Of a stretch of DNA of 64,000 nucleotides, positions 52,317 to 62,953 are shown piece by piece. A program made the position numbers and the translations under genes. Within the stretch, counting starts at the first letter, position 1; the number at the start of each line of letters is the position of its first letter. Source of the stretch: Achromobacter pulmonis (lineage in GTDB: Bacteria; Pseudomonadota; Gammaproteobacteria; Burkholderiales; Burkholderiaceae_B); NCBI RefSeq assembly GCF_902859765.1, contig NZ_CADIJV010000017.1:43272-107271 (forward strand), in the 5' to 3' direction. The notes beneath the pieces were generated by a model, which made no database searches, had not been told where the DNA came from, and was given only the letters and a program-made list of their open reading frames with translations.

Positions 52317-52643
52317 GTTGCTATATAAGTTGAATTCGGCAAAGTCGAACATTTTAGCAAGTCCCCTGGGGATTGCAAGCTTTAAATGCCGTGTCTGCCG
52401 ATGGAGCGCCCGTCAACCGGGCGGGGGGCGCTGCGGGGAAACCGTTGGGGCTGCGGGAGCTGCGCAAGCGGTTCCGCAGGGAGCGGGGTAACCAGGCCGG
52501 AACCTTGTGGCATCGAGGAAACAACGCCAGGTTGCGACCCAGTGGCGTTCCTGCTGCGCCTACTGGATAAAAATACGGTGCTCAGTATACAACGAAGCCG
52601 CTATTCGTTACAGCGCCGCGCCGTAAATAGGAAGCTGGCGTGG
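52317..52643. other. Intergenic region between rpsT and the fecR-like gene
   Basis: Both neighbours are on the minus strand, so this 327-bp gap holds the rpsT promoter region and the end of the fecR transcript. A short palindromic patch, TCCCC-T-GGGGA flanked by GCAA/TTGC (52357-52376), is the only structure noticed. No gene was supported. Confidence 0.45.
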
Positions 52644-53615
52644 TCAGGTCGCGACGTTGATCGAGACGAACCACGGGGTGTAGCGCCGCACCTGGATCGG
52701 CATGCTGTCCTGCAGCGCTTCGAGGGCGGCGTCGGTGTCGTCCAGCGGAAAATGGCCGGATACCGGCAGGCCGCCGGCGGCCATGGAGACGCGCAGGGTG
52801 CCACTGCGGTAAGGGCGCAGGGCGGCGACGATTTCCGCCAGGGGGCGGCCGCGGGCGTCGACCCAGCCGGACTCCCAGGCGGCCTCGGCCATCAGCTCGG
52901 CGCGCGGGGTGTCGATACGCGAGGCATCGAAGCGCGCGCCGGTGCCGGCGCGCACGATCCCATGGGCACCGGCCATGGTTTCCACCACGACCTCGTGTTC
53001 ATGCACCACCACGACCGTGCGCTGGGCCTGCTGGCGCACCATGTAGCGGGTGCCCAGGGCGCGCACGGTGCCTTCGGCGGTCTGCACCAGGAACGGCCGG
53101 CGGGCATCGGGCGCCACCGACACCGTGACGGCGCCGTCCAGCAGCCGCACCTGGCGGTAGGCCGGCGTGAAGTCCAGATTGACGCGGCTGCGCGCGTCCA
53201 GCAGCAATTGGCTGCCGTCCGACAGGATGTAGCGGCGGCGTTCGCCGGTGGCGGTGGCGGCATCGGCCGCGACGTTGCTCAGGGGGTAAAAGGCATTGCC
53301 CACGTACGCGGCGCAGGCGCCGGCGCTGGCGAGCGCCAGCGAGCCGGCCAGGAAACGCCGGCGCGGCGGCGCGCCGACGGCCGAGGCGGCTGGCGGCGAG
53401 GGAATCTGCGGAGGCGGCGCCGTCGTGGCATAGCCGGCCGGATAGGCATCGCCCAACCGGCCGAAATTCGATCCCGCCAGTGTGCCCGTCAATTGCTGCC
53501 AGGCGTTTTCATGGAGAGGATCGGCTGCGCGCCACGCCAGGAAATCGTTGTAGTCCTGTGCTGTCGCTTTACCGGAGCGCAGCAGCAGCAACCAATTGAT
53601 CACTTGGTCCGCCAT
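52644..53615 (-). CDS. FecR-family sensor/anti-sigma protein without an adjacent sigma factor
   Basis: A 323-residue inner-membrane protein. Residues 1-45 (VINWLLLLRSGKATAQDYNDFLAWRAADPLHENAWQQL) form the cytoplasmic FecR N-terminal domain (DUF4880) that holds or activates an ECF sigma factor. A Pro-rich linker precedes the membrane span (FLAGSLALASAGACAAYVG). The periplasmic part is a FecR domain (GERRRYILSDGSQLLLDARSRVNLDF...RTVVVVHEHEVVV) and a C-terminal secretin-like segment. Normally it relays siderophore-receptor occupancy to FecI. No FecI gene and no receptor with a signalling domain is adjacent. ATG 53615 starts the canonical domain and has AAGGA upstream. Confidence 0.85.
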   Translation of the reverse strand: MADQVINWLLLLRSGKATAQDYNDFLAWRAADPLHENAWQQLTGTLAGSNFGRLGDAYPAGYATTAPPPQIPSPPAASAVGAPPRRRFLAGSLALASAGACAAYVGNAFYPLSNVAADAATATGERRRYILSDGSQLLLDARSRVNLDFTPAYRQVRLLDGAVTVSVAPDARRPFLVQTAEGTVRALGTRYMVRQQAQRTVVVVHEHEVVVETMAGAHGIVRAGTGARFDASRIDTPRAELMAEAAWESGWVDARGRPLAEIVAALRPYRSGTLRVSMAAGGLPVSGHFPLDDTDAALEALQDSMPIQVRRYTPWFVSINVAT

Positions 53616-53754
53616 GGGTTGTCCTTGGGCGTACTTCACTTCATCACGCCGCCTGGCTAACCAGGCGGGAGTCCTTTCGTTGGCAATTTGTAAATAATAA
53701 AGGTTTTTTACCAAAGATTACCGGCTGCTTGTCAATTCTTGACGAATCAAATGC

Positions 53755-53782
53755 AAAAAAAGCCGGCGGGTAGCCGGCTTTT
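53755..53782 (-). terminator. Rho-independent terminator of murJ
   Basis: Arms AAAAGCCGGC / GCCGGCTTTT with loop GGGTA; on the minus strand the stem is followed by seven T. It lies 31 bp after the murJ stop codon and separates murJ from the fecR-like gene. Confidence 0.88.
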
Positions 53783-53812
53783 CTTCGGAGATTGGGGCGT
53801 GAACGCCCCACA

Positions 53813-55372
53813 TCAGGCGGCCGAGCGACGTCCGAAGTCCCGGGGACGGAACCCAAATAGTAACAACATGCCGAAGTAGACCACGCCGCTGGCCGCCAGC
53901 ACACCGCCGAGCCACAGCGCGCGCAGGCCCGAGTGGGCCTGCAGCCCGATCCAGTCGATGCGGCCATCGGCGTAGACCAACAGGGCCGCCAGCGCCGCCA
54001 GGGCCGGAATCAGCCGCAGCGCGAAGCGGCCCCAGCCGCTGCCGGGCAGATAGATGCCACGGCGGCGCAAGCCGATCAGCAGGGCCAGTGCGTTCAGGCA
54101 GGCGCCCAGTCCGATCGCCAGTGCGAGGCCGGCATGCGCCAGTAACGGCACCAGCATCAGGTTCATCAATTGGGTCAGGATCAGCACGCCGATGGCGATT
54201 TTCACGGGGGTGCGGATGTCCTGCCGGGCGTAAAAGCCGGGCGCCAGGATCTTCACTGCCAGCAGGCCGATCAGCCCAGCCGAATAGGAAATCACGGCCA
54301 GCCGCGTTTGCAGCACATCCTGCGCCGAGAACGCGCCGTAATGGAATAGCGTGGCCACCAGGCCGTCCGACAGCAGCGCCATGCCCACCGCCGCCGGCAG
54401 ACCCAGCAGCAGTACCAGCCGCAGGCCCCAATCCAGCAGCGCGCTGTAGCCGCCGCGATCGTCGCGGGCGTGGGCCGCCGAGAGGCTGGGCAGCAGCACC
54501 GTGCCCAGGGCCACGCCCAGCAGCGCGGTCGGGAATTCCATCAGGCGGTCGGCGAAAGACAGCCAGGTGACGCTGCCGGGCGTGAGCCAGGTGGCGATGT
54601 TGGTGTTGATCAGCAGCGAGATCTGCGCCACCGACACGCCCAGCGTGGCCGGCGCCATCTGTCTGAGGATGCGCTGCACGGTCGGGTCGGCCCAGGCCGC
54701 GCGCAGGCCGAGCGAGAAGCGCGGCGTCAGGCCCAGCCGCGCCAGCGCCACCCATTGCACCGCCAATTGCGCCACGCCGCCGGCCATCACCCCGATCGCC
54801 AGCGCGTATACCGGCACCTCCATGCGCGGCGCCAGCCAGAGGCAGGCGGCGATCATGGACAGGTTCAGCAGCACCGGCGTGAACGCCGGCACCGCGAAGC
54901 GCCGCCAGGTGTTGAGCACGCCCGAGGCGAACGCGATCAGGGACATGCAGAAGATGTAGGGAAACATCACCCGCGTCATCCAGACGGCGGCGCCGAATTC
55001 AGTATCGCGCGCCGCGCCGCGCAGGCCGCTGGCCATGGCCGACACCACCCAGGGCGCGGCGATGATGCCGACCAGCGTGACCGCCATCAGGGCCGCGGTC
55101 AGCAGCAGCGCCACCCGGTCAAGCAGGGTGCGGACCTCGGCTTCGGAACGGCTGTTGCGGGCATGGCCCAGGATCGGCACGAAGGCCTGCGCGAAGGCGC
55201 CCTCGGCGAACAGCCGCCGCAACAGGTTGGGAATGCGGAAGGCGACCCAGAAGGCGTCGGTGATGGGGCCGGCGCCGAAAGCGCGCGCCACCAGGATGTC
55301 GCGGATCAGCCCGGAAATACGGGACAGCAGGGTGAAGCTGCTGACGGTGGCGGCCGAACGGAACAGGCTCAT
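53813..55372 (-). CDS. murJ: Lipid II flippase MurJ
   Basis: A 519-residue MOP-superfamily membrane protein with about 14 spans. The opening SLFRSAATVSSFTLLSRISGLIRDILVARAFGAG is the MurJ/MviN signature; the RIPNLLRRLFAEGAFAQAFVP loop, with its charged residues in the central cavity, is also present. It moves lipid II across the inner membrane for peptidoglycan synthesis. ATG 55372 gives the conserved N terminus, while upstream codons belong to a long intergenic frame. Transcribed toward the fecR-like gene and separated from the SDR gene by two tight hairpins. Confidence 0.96.
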   Translation of the reverse strand: MSLFRSAATVSSFTLLSRISGLIRDILVARAFGAGPITDAFWVAFRIPNLLRRLFAEGAFAQAFVPILGHARNSRSEAEVRTLLDRVALLLTAALMAVTLVGIIAAPWVVSAMASGLRGAARDTEFGAAVWMTRVMFPYIFCMSLIAFASGVLNTWRRFAVPAFTPVLLNLSMIAACLWLAPRMEVPVYALAIGVMAGGVAQLAVQWVALARLGLTPRFSLGLRAAWADPTVQRILRQMAPATLGVSVAQISLLINTNIATWLTPGSVTWLSFADRLMEFPTALLGVALGTVLLPSLSAAHARDDRGGYSALLDWGLRLVLLLGLPAAVGMALLSDGLVATLFHYGAFSAQDVLQTRLAVISYSAGLIGLLAVKILAPGFYARQDIRTPVKIAIGVLILTQLMNLMLVPLLAHAGLALAIGLGACLNALALLIGLRRRGIYLPGSGWGRFALRLIPALAALAALLVYADGRIDWIGLQAHSGLRALWLGGVLAASGVVYFGMLLLFGFRPRDFGRRSAA

Positions 55373-55424
55373 GGGGTGACTGCGAAAGAAAACGGGCGGG
55401 CCTGCCCGGGGTATTGCAAGGGAG

Positions 55425-55475
55425 GGGCGCCGGCAGGCCGGCGCCCAAAGCATCGCCCCCTCCGGGGAGGGGGCG
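55425..55475. repeat. Two adjacent perfect GC-rich hairpins between the SDR gene and murJ
   Basis: GGGCGCCGGC / GCCGGCGCCC (55425-55446, centre AG) is followed seven bases later by CGCCCCCTCC / GGAGGGGGCG (55454-55475, centre GG). Each has 10-bp perfect arms. No T-run follows on the minus strand, so they are not classic terminators; mRNA stabilisation or a small repeat element is possible. Confidence 0.6.
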
Positions 55476-55483
55476 TCGGGCGA

Positions 55484-56242
55484 TTACTTCGGCGGCATGC
55501 GGATGGCGCCGTCCAGGCGGATAGTTTCGCCGTTCAGCATGTCATTGGTGATGATGCTGTGCACCAGCTTGGCGTAGTCCTCCGGGCGGCCCAGGCGGGC
55601 GGGGAAGGGGATGCTGGCGGCCAGCGAGTCCTGCACTTCCTGCGGCATGCCGAAGATCATCGGGGTGCCGAAGATGCCGGGGGCGATGGTCATGCAGCGG
55701 ATGCCGGTCTTGGCCAGGTCGCGGGCGATCGGCAGGGTCATGCCGGCAACGCCGGCCTTGGAGGCGGCGTAGGCGGCCTGGCCGATCTGGCCGTCGAACG
55801 CGGCGACCGACGCGGTGTTGATCATCACGCCGCGCTCGCCGGTGGGCTCGGGCGTGTTGCCGCTCATGGCCTCGGCGGCCAGGCGCATCATGTTGAAGCT
55901 GCCGATCAGGTTGATCGACACGACCTTCTGGAACAGGTCCAGCGGATGCGCGCCGTTCTTGCCGACGATCTTGGCGGCGGGCGCCACGCCGGCGCAGTTG
56001 ACCAGGCCGAACAGCGGGCCGAGTTCCTTGGCCGCGGCCACGACACGCTGGCCATCGGCCTCTTGCGTCACGTCGCAGTGCACGTAGCGCTGGCCCAATT
56101 CCTTGGCCAGTTCCTCGCCCGGGCCGTCCTGCAGGTCGGCGATGACCACCTTGGCGCCGTTGGCCACCAGCATGCGCGCGGTGCCGGCGCCCAGGCCGGA
56201 TGCGCCACCGGTAACGATGAATACCTTGTTCGCGATTTCCAT
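55484..56242 (-). CDS. SDR-family 3-hydroxyacyl-CoA dehydrogenase-like oxidoreductase
   Basis: A 252-residue classical SDR. It has the cofactor loop [18 protein letters not shown], the acidic residue after the second strand (VVIADLQ), implying NAD preference, [14 protein letters not shown], catalytic Ser in [15 protein letters not shown], and YAASKAGV. The specific segment [16 protein letters not shown] and the end AIRMPPK resemble type-II 3-hydroxyacyl-CoA dehydrogenases of the HSD17B10 group. It probably oxidises a 3-hydroxyacyl-CoA in fatty-acid breakdown. It follows adk on the same strand by 133 bp. Confidence 0.85.
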   Translation of the reverse strand: MEIANKVFIVTGGASGLGAGTARMLVANGAKVVIADLQDGPGEELAKELGQRYVHCDVTQEADGQRVVAAAKELGPLFGLVNCAGVAPAAKIVGKNGAHPLDLFQKVVSINLIGSFNMMRLAAEAMSGNTPEPTGERGVMINTASVAAFDGQIGQAAYAASKAGVAGMTLPIARDLAKTGIRCMTIAPGIFGTPMIFGMPQEVQDSLAASIPFPARLGRPEDYAKLVHSIITNDMLNGETIRLDGAIRMPPK

Positions 56243-56375
56243 GTCTCTACCACCAGATCAATTCAAAGGATGAAAACGGCGCGGCGGGCGCCGGATGCGA
56301 CAAGGCCTTCGGGCCGGGGCCGGAACGCTGTGCGTCCGGCCGGCGCCGAAGGCCCCGGGGCCTGCGCAGCGCCAA

Positions 56376-57889
<1,514 letters not shown>

Positions 57890-57900
57890 GATGGCGCGGG

Positions 57901-58089
57901 TCAGGCGGCGGCGGGGGCGGGGGCGTCGTCCAGCGAGCGCGCCTCCGATTCGAGCATGACGGGGATGCCGTCGCGCAGCGGGAAGGCCAGGCGGTCGGCG
58001 CGGCAGACCAGTTCGGCCCGGGTCCGGTCGTGTTCGAGGCGGCCCTTGCACAGGGGGCAGACGAGGATGTCGAGAAGGCGGGATTCCAT
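57901..58089 (-). CDS. Trm112-family small protein (YcaR type)
   Basis: A 62-residue protein: [21 protein letters not shown] with the CPLC pair, then [19 protein letters not shown]. This is the Trm112/YcaR (UPF0434) family, often found between lpxK and kdsB. The first Cys pair is present and the second site has one Cys (LVC), so zinc binding may be partial. The role in bacteria is unclear. ATG 58089 is chosen as the family start; the frame extends upstream without support. Confidence 0.92.
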   Translation of the reverse strand: MESRLLDILVCPLCKGRLEHDRTRAELVCRADRLAFPLRDGIPVMLESEARSLDDAPAPAAA

Positions 58090-58299
58090 GATCGCGATTC
58101 TAAAACAGTTTGGACCGTCACAGCCCGCGTCCGGTCTCGGTATGCGCCGCAAAGCGGGCGGCATCCGGTCCGCGCGGGGGGGAGGCTGAAGTATTCGCTC
58201 TGTTAAGTATTGTTATATTTTGACGCGGCCGTTAGAAATTTCGGGACGGATGGTGGCTATGATGCGCCGCAACACGAGGAAAGAGGAAAAAACAGGACA

Positions 58300-60546
58300 A
58301 TGGATTCCAACAGCATACGCATCGGGTTGATGCTCATCATCCTGGTCTGGTCGGTCATCAGCGCCATCACCTACATGATGCGCCGCAGTGACAACAAGGG
58401 GGCGTTGCGCCAGCTCAAGCAGAATGGCCAGCCCCTGCGCCGTTTGAGCGCCGAGGAACAGGCCCTGCTGCAGCCGTTCCTGGTGCAACCGGCCAAGCCC
58501 ACCCAAAGCGTGGCGCTGGTGAGCGATGGGGTGTTCCCGCTGCGTGGCGCCTTTGTGCGCCACGGGCTGGAATCGAGCCACGGCGGCACCACCATGCACA
58601 ACACGCTGGGTGACGTCGATGTGGTGCTGCCCTACGACGCGCTCGATTACCTGCGCGAGGACAACCAGGCCGAAGTGGTGGTGACGGAGAAATTCGCCAT
58701 CGTGGTCGGGCTGAATGGCGAATTCGACCTGGCGGGCGGGCGCGAGCGCGAAGCGCGGCGGCAGAAGCAGAACCAGCAATGGAACAGCGGCAAGCTGGGC
58801 GACATGCAGAATGTGGTCGACGCCGGCGAGGCCGTCGACACGGATCGCGGCGCCCCGGCGGGCCAGGCCGAGCGCGAGTTCGAGCAGGCCATGCGTGTCG
58901 AGATCCTGAGCCAGCGCGACGAAACGCCTGCCGAGATCGCGGCGCGGCGCTCCGTCGGCATCGCTTTCTGGCCCGCGATGCTGTGGTTGGCGGCTTTCGG
59001 CTGCCTGGGCGTGGCCGCGGCTGGCGGCGGCTGGCCCTGGCTGGCCGGCGCGGCGCCGTGGGCGTTGCTGGCGCTGTGGTTGACCTGGCGCCGCCGCCCG
59101 CTGGGCGCGCCGCAGAAGGTCAATCGCGCGCGCGGCGAGCTCAACGCCATTGTGCTGACCAACCCGGCCAACGCGCAGGCGGTGTCGACCCAGCTGTTCC
59201 TGGGAGACAAGATCCCGGTATCGCTGCCGGACCATTGGCGCCAAGGGCTGGAATTGCCGGAGGACAGGCGCGTCGACGTCGATCTGCGGGTCGAGGATTA
59301 CGCCGTGTTGCGGCTCGGGCAGCGTTATTCGGTGGACGAGGAACAGCGCCGGTTCCCGCAAGTGTTCTGGGGCCGCCATGTCACGCTGGCGCTGGCCGGT
59401 CTGATCGCCGGCGCCGCGCTGGGCCTGGGGTCTGGCGATCAATTGCCCGGCGATCTCGCGCTGACCACCGCCTGGGCGCGCGGCGCGCCGTTGCGCACCT
59501 ACGAATCGGCCGCGGCGTTGGCGCAGGATCCGCCCGCGCCGGGCGATATGATCGCGCTCAAGGGCGCCGGGCGCTGCCAGTTCCAGCCGGATGCCGATCG
59601 GCCCGGCGAAGTGCATATCGACTGCGCGCGCGTACGCTGGCAGGGCGATGCGCTTGCGGCCAGCGATCTGGGCCTGGCGCCGGCGGTGCTGCAACTGTAT
59701 TCGGGCGGCTTTCTCAAGACCCGTCCCAACCCGATGATGGATCTGCTGGTGCGCACCCAGGTCTATCGCGGCGCGGCCGCCAACCCGCTGGCCGGCTACA
59801 ACGCCCGCAATATCTCGGCGCTGACGGTGAGCCGGGTGACCGATCTGATCCTGACCACGGAGCTGGCGTGCGATGCGGCGACCGGCGAGGCCATCGCCGA
59901 GTGCGATCGCTTGAAGTCCGGCCTGGTCGATAAGCTGCTGCTGGCGCGCGACGAGCCTGTCAACTGGCTGGAACTGCTGCGGCTGGCGCAGGCCGGCGCC
60001 TTCAAGCAGAAGGACAATTCCGACGATGCAGTGATCATTTCGCGCAATGCCGACGAGGTGCGCAACCAGGCCAGGGCCAGCATGGCGCTGGTGGTGCGCC
60101 ACGCGGTGGCGCGGGCCAGCCAGGATCTGGCCGAGCGCCAGCGCGGCGGCGTGGTGTTGAACGTGGCGCCCGGCCCTTATGCTGAGCTGCCGCAATTGCC
60201 GCAGCCGCGCCACAACCGTGCCGGCGATTTCGACCCGCTGCAGGCCTGGAACCAGCGGGCCGCGATGATGGCGGCGGATGGCGCCCTGCCATTCCAGGTC
60301 GCCGGCTTCGTTACTGCGGTCGGCAAAGAGGCCTCGGGCGCCACCGTGGTCGACATCGATGCGCAGCGCGCGCTGCGCGACCCCTGGCCGTCGCTGGCGC
60401 GCGTGCTGTGGCTCGCGCTGGCGGCATTGCTGCTGTTGGTTCACTTGCCGCTGGCGCTGTTGCGCCTGCGCGCGGCATCTGCCCGCAAGCGTGCCCTGGC
60501 GGAATACGCCAAGCGTCCGGCCCCGGCGCGGGCGGCGTTCTTCTAG
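58300..60546 (+). CDS. IgaA/UmoB-like large inner-membrane protein
   Basis: A 748-residue membrane protein. An N-terminal span ([20 protein letters not shown]) is followed by a long charged cytoplasmic domain, then a hydrophobic hairpin near residues 225-265 ([37 protein letters not shown]). A second cytoplasmic part and another span near 365-385 ([17 protein letters not shown]) lead into a large outer domain. The last span is [21 protein letters not shown] near the C terminus. Length and topology match IgaA of enterobacteria (about 710 residues), which restrains the Rcs envelope-stress relay; assignment rests on these features and on scattered similarity, so it is tentative. The gene sits alone, opposite to the lipid A genes, and its stop overlaps that of lpxK. 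Confidence 0.6.
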   Translation: MDSNSIRIGLMLIILVWSVISAITYMMRRSDNKGALRQLKQNGQPLRRLSAEEQALLQPFLVQPAKPTQSVALVSDGVFPLRGAFVRHGLESSHGGTTMHNTLGDVDVVLPYDALDYLREDNQAEVVVTEKFAIVVGLNGEFDLAGGREREARRQKQNQQWNSGKLGDMQNVVDAGEAVDTDRGAPAGQAEREFEQAMRVEILSQRDETPAEIAARRSVGIAFWPAMLWLAAFGCLGVAAAGGGWPWLAGAAPWALLALWLTWRRRPLGAPQKVNRARGELNAIVLTNPANAQAVSTQLFLGDKIPVSLPDHWRQGLELPEDRRVDVDLRVEDYAVLRLGQRYSVDEEQRRFPQVFWGRHVTLALAGLIAGAALGLGSGDQLPGDLALTTAWARGAPLRTYESAAALAQDPPAPGDMIALKGAGRCQFQPDADRPGEVHIDCARVRWQGDALAASDLGLAPAVLQLYSGGFLKTRPNPMMDLLVRTQVYRGAAANPLAGYNARNISALTVSRVTDLILTTELACDAATGEAIAECDRLKSGLVDKLLLARDEPVNWLELLRLAQAGAFKQKDNSDDAVIISRNADEVRNQARASMALVVRHAVARASQDLAERQRGGVVLNVAPGPYAELPQLPQPRHNRAGDFDPLQAWNQRAAMMAADGALPFQVAGFVTAVGKEASGATVVDIDAQRALRDPWPSLARVLWLALAALLLLVHLPLALLRLRAASARKRALAEYAKRPAPARAAFF

Positions 60547-61586
60547 GCTGGGCGTGGCTGGCGCAGGCGCTGCGCCAGCCAGTCGAACAACAGGGGGTCG
60601 GAAAAGCCGGCCCGCACAGGCACTTCCCACAGGCGCGCGTCGTGCAGCGCCGCGCACTTGATGGCGTCCTTGGACGTCACCAGGATGGTCGTGGCCGCCA
60701 GGCCCGCGAAGGGCGAACGGGCGTAATCGTGATGATCCGGCAGCGCCAGCGTCGCGGCCAGCGTGATGCCCTGCGACCGCAAGGTGGTGAAAAAGCGTTC
60801 GGGATTGCCGATGCCGGCGGCCGCGGCCACGCCTGGCTGGCCGGCGAAGTCCGCCAGCGGTCGCCGGGCGCCATCCTCGATGCGGCGCGCGTCGGCCGGC
60901 TCCAGCCACATCGCCACCTGGCGCGGACCCGTCGCCTGCGGCGGCGCGGCGCGGCCGTCGGGCACGCCGATATTGGTCACCACCGCATCCACTTCGCGCA
61001 GCCGGCTGGCCGGTTCGCGCAGCGGGCCGGCGGGCAGCAGACGGCCATTGCCGATGCCGCGCGGGTCCTGCACCACGATCTCGACGTCGCGCGCCAGCGC
61101 CAGGTGTTGCAGGCCATCATCGGACACGATCACGTTCACCTGCGGATGCTCGCGCAGCAGTGCCTGGGCGGCCAGCGCGCGGCGCGGATGCACCGCCACG
61201 GGCGCGCCGGTGGTGCGCGCGATCAGCGCCGGCTCGTCGCCGAACCGCGCCGCTTCCAGTTCTCCCCGGCCGACGCGCGCCTGCGGTCCCAGCTTCACGC
61301 CATAGCCGCGGCTGACCACGCCGGGCGTGTAGCCGCGCGCGCGCAGGCCCTCGACGGTGGCGATCACCATGGGGGTCTTGCCGGTGCCGCCGACGTAGAT
61401 ATTGCCGATCACCACCACCGGCACGGGGGCGCGGTACGCCGGCCTGCGGCCATCGCGATAGCCGGCGCGCTTGCGCGCCACCACGCGCGCGGTCAGTGCC
61501 GCCAGCGGCCGCAGCAGGGTGGAAAGCCAGCCGCCATGCTGCCATTGGCGCGCCAGCAGCGAGGCCTTGGGGGAAGGCGTGTTCAC
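60543..61586 (-). CDS. lpxK: Tetraacyldisaccharide 4'-kinase LpxK
   Basis: A 347-residue peripheral membrane kinase. An N-terminal amphipathic/hydrophobic segment ([21 protein letters not shown]) is followed by [20 protein letters not shown] with the P-loop [15 protein letters not shown], and [18 protein letters not shown], a hallmark of LpxK. It phosphorylates the lipid A precursor at the 4' position. The start overlaps exbD by four bases (ATGA), and the stop shares CTAG with the convergent IgaA-like gene. Confidence 0.95.
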   Translation of the reverse strand: MNTPSPKASLLARQWQHGGWLSTLLRPLAALTARVVARKRAGYRDGRRPAYRAPVPVVVIGNIYVGGTGKTPMVIATVEGLRARGYTPGVVSRGYGVKLGPQARVGRGELEAARFGDEPALIARTTGAPVAVHPRRALAAQALLREHPQVNVIVSDDGLQHLALARDVEIVVQDPRGIGNGRLLPAGPLREPASRLREVDAVVTNIGVPDGRAAPPQATGPRQVAMWLEPADARRIEDGARRPLADFAGQPGVAAAAGIGNPERFFTTLRSQGITLAATLALPDHHDYARSPFAGLAATTILVTSKDAIKCAALHDARLWEVPVRAGFSDPLLFDWLAQRLRQPRPA

Positions 61587-61996
61587 CGGGCGGTCTGGGC
61601 GGCGAAGTTGACGCGGCCGATGCCGGCCAGGCGGGCCGCTTCCATCACGTTGATCACGGACTGGTGGGTGGCCTGGGCGTCGGCGTTGATGACCACCAGC
61701 GGTTCGGTCTTGCCGGCCGCCGCCTGGCGCAGCACCTCGGCGATCTCGGGCGGCGTGGACACGTCGATCAAGGTGCCGTTGAGCGCATAGCGCCCGTCCT
61801 GGCTGATCGCCACTTCCAGCGCCGGCGGGGTTTCCTGTTCGGCCGAGGCCTGTGGCAGCGTGACCTTCAACTGCGTGAAGCGGGCGAAGGAGGTGGTGGC
61901 CGCGAGGAAGATGAGGATGACCAACAGGACGTCGATGAGCGGGATCAGGTTGATGTCCAGCTCGTCACGGTCGCCCCGCGAACCCCGGAAATTCAT
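61583..61996 (-). CDS. exbD: ExbD/TolR-family energy-transduction protein
   Basis: A 137-residue protein: short cytoplasmic N terminus ([18 protein letters not shown]), one membrane span [18 protein letters not shown] containing the proton-relay Asp, and a periplasmic domain ending in [17 protein letters not shown]. With ExbB it forms the proton-driven motor for TonB, which could power the receptors at 1.8-6.3 kb, or for an LPS/envelope-linked system, given the lpxK linkage. Start and stop both overlap neighbours by four bases, so it is tightly coupled to exbB and lpxK. Confidence 0.92.
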   Translation of the reverse strand: MNFRGSRGDRDELDINLIPLIDVLLVILIFLAATTSFARFTQLKVTLPQASAEQETPPALEVAISQDGRYALNGTLIDVSTPPEIAEVLRQAAAGKTEPLVVINADAQATHQSVINVMEAARLAGIGRVNFAAQTAR

Positions 61997-62610
61997 GAAC
62001 GGTCCTCGCGCGAGCCGGGCGCGACGGCGCGCGCCAGGCGCGCGGCCGAGATTTCCATGGCGTTCAGATAGCCATCGACCCGGCTGCGCAGGTAGCGGTG
62101 GGCGATCATGGCGGGAATGGCGATGAGGATGCCGAAGCCGGTGTTGTACAGCGCGATCGAGATGCCGCGGGCCAACTGGGCCGGATCGCCACCGCCGGGC
62201 GTGTACGAACCGAAGATCTCGATCATGCCGACCACGGTGCCGAACAGGCCCATCAGCGGCGCCACCACCGCGATGGTGCCGATGGCGGGGATGTAGCGGC
62301 TGAGATCGTGGGCGACGGCGCGGCCGGTGTCCTCGACCACGCTGCGCAGTTCCTCGCGCGGCAGGTGGCGGTGGCGCATGACCTCGGCCAGCACGCGGCC
62401 CAGCGGGGAATTGCGTTCGAGGCGGTTCAGGGCCTCGGGGCTGTCCTGGCGGTTGCGCAGCATGTCGGCCACCTGTTCGTTCAGGCCGCGCGGCAGGATC
62501 TGGCTGCGGCGCAGCGACAGGAAGCGCTCGAAGATCAGCGCCAGGCCCAGCACGGAAGTCGCCAGCAGGGGCCAGATCGGCCAGCCGGCCTCGCGCAAGA
62601 TGGAAAGCAA
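61993..62610 (-). CDS. exbB: ExbB/TolQ-family proton-channel protein
   Basis: A 205-residue membrane protein with three spans: WPIWPLLATSVLGLALIFERF at the N terminus, then YIPAIGTIAVVAPLMGLFGTVVGMIEIF and ISIALYNTGFGILIAIPAMIAH after a cytoplasmic loop. Conserved small and polar residues of the proton path are in place (GLFGTVVGM). It is the first gene of the exbB-exbD-lpxK operon. A TTG start at 62610 is preferred: GGAG lies 9 bp upstream and the first span then has a normal length, whereas the next in-frame start codon upstream (also TTG) has no such support. Confidence 0.9.
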   Translation of the reverse strand: MLSILREAGWPIWPLLATSVLGLALIFERFLSLRRSQILPRGLNEQVADMLRNRQDSPEALNRLERNSPLGRVLAEVMRHRHLPREELRSVVEDTGRAVAHDLSRYIPAIGTIAVVAPLMGLFGTVVGMIEIFGSYTPGGGDPAQLARGISIALYNTGFGILIAIPAMIAHRYLRSRVDGYLNAMEISAARLARAVAPGSREDRS

Positions 62611-62953
62611 AACAGTCGACTCCAGGGGAGGGGCCGGGCGGCGCGCCGGCAACTGATCAAGCCGAAACTGTAACGGCGCGGCGCGGATGTGGCAAGGGTG
62701 GCCACCCTCCCAAACTATCCACAGAATTTGTGGATAATTCTGTGTAAAACTTCGCCGGAACGCTTGCGGGCACAGGGCTTGCGCTTGGTTGCTCTCATTT
62801 CGAGCAGCTGCGCTTGGCTAAAAATTCCATATAAATCATGGATTTGAGTCGAATTTGCTGGCTTTCGGGCCGGTGGCGGCAAAAATGTCCGGACGCGGTA
62901 TCATTGCGGCCCGCTGCGTATGTCCTGTGGACAGCTAAGCGTCGGAAAGCCCT
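62611..62953. other. Divergent promoter region between exbB and xseA
   Basis: This 343-bp gap serves two divergent operons. It becomes A/T-rich between about 62710 and 62860 and includes the DnaA-box palindrome at 62715-62744. No gene was supported within it, and no Fur box resembling those at 1797 or 4117 was found, so iron control of exbB is not indicated. Confidence 0.55.
62715..62744. promoter_or_regulatory. Nested palindrome with two facing DnaA-box sequences
   Basis: CTATCCACA at 62715-62723 (one mismatch to the DnaA box TTATCCACA) faces TGTGGATAA at 62729-62737 (exact box on the minus strand). The second is also enclosed by CACAGAATT (62720-62728) and AATTCTGTG (62736-62744), a perfect 9-bp inverted repeat. 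No origin genes (dnaA, dnaN) are near. Confidence 0.55.

Noticed and set aside
58213-60909. Minus-strand open frame of about 900 codons opposite the IgaA-like gene
   Set aside because: Arg/Gln/Ala-rich translation with no recognisable motif; the plus-strand frame has clear membrane spans and a start signal.
62611-62953. Chromosomal origin suggested by DnaA boxes and A/T-rich DNA
   Set aside because: Only two boxes, no dnaA, dnaN, parAB or gidA genes nearby, and the A/T-rich part is a normal divergent promoter region.
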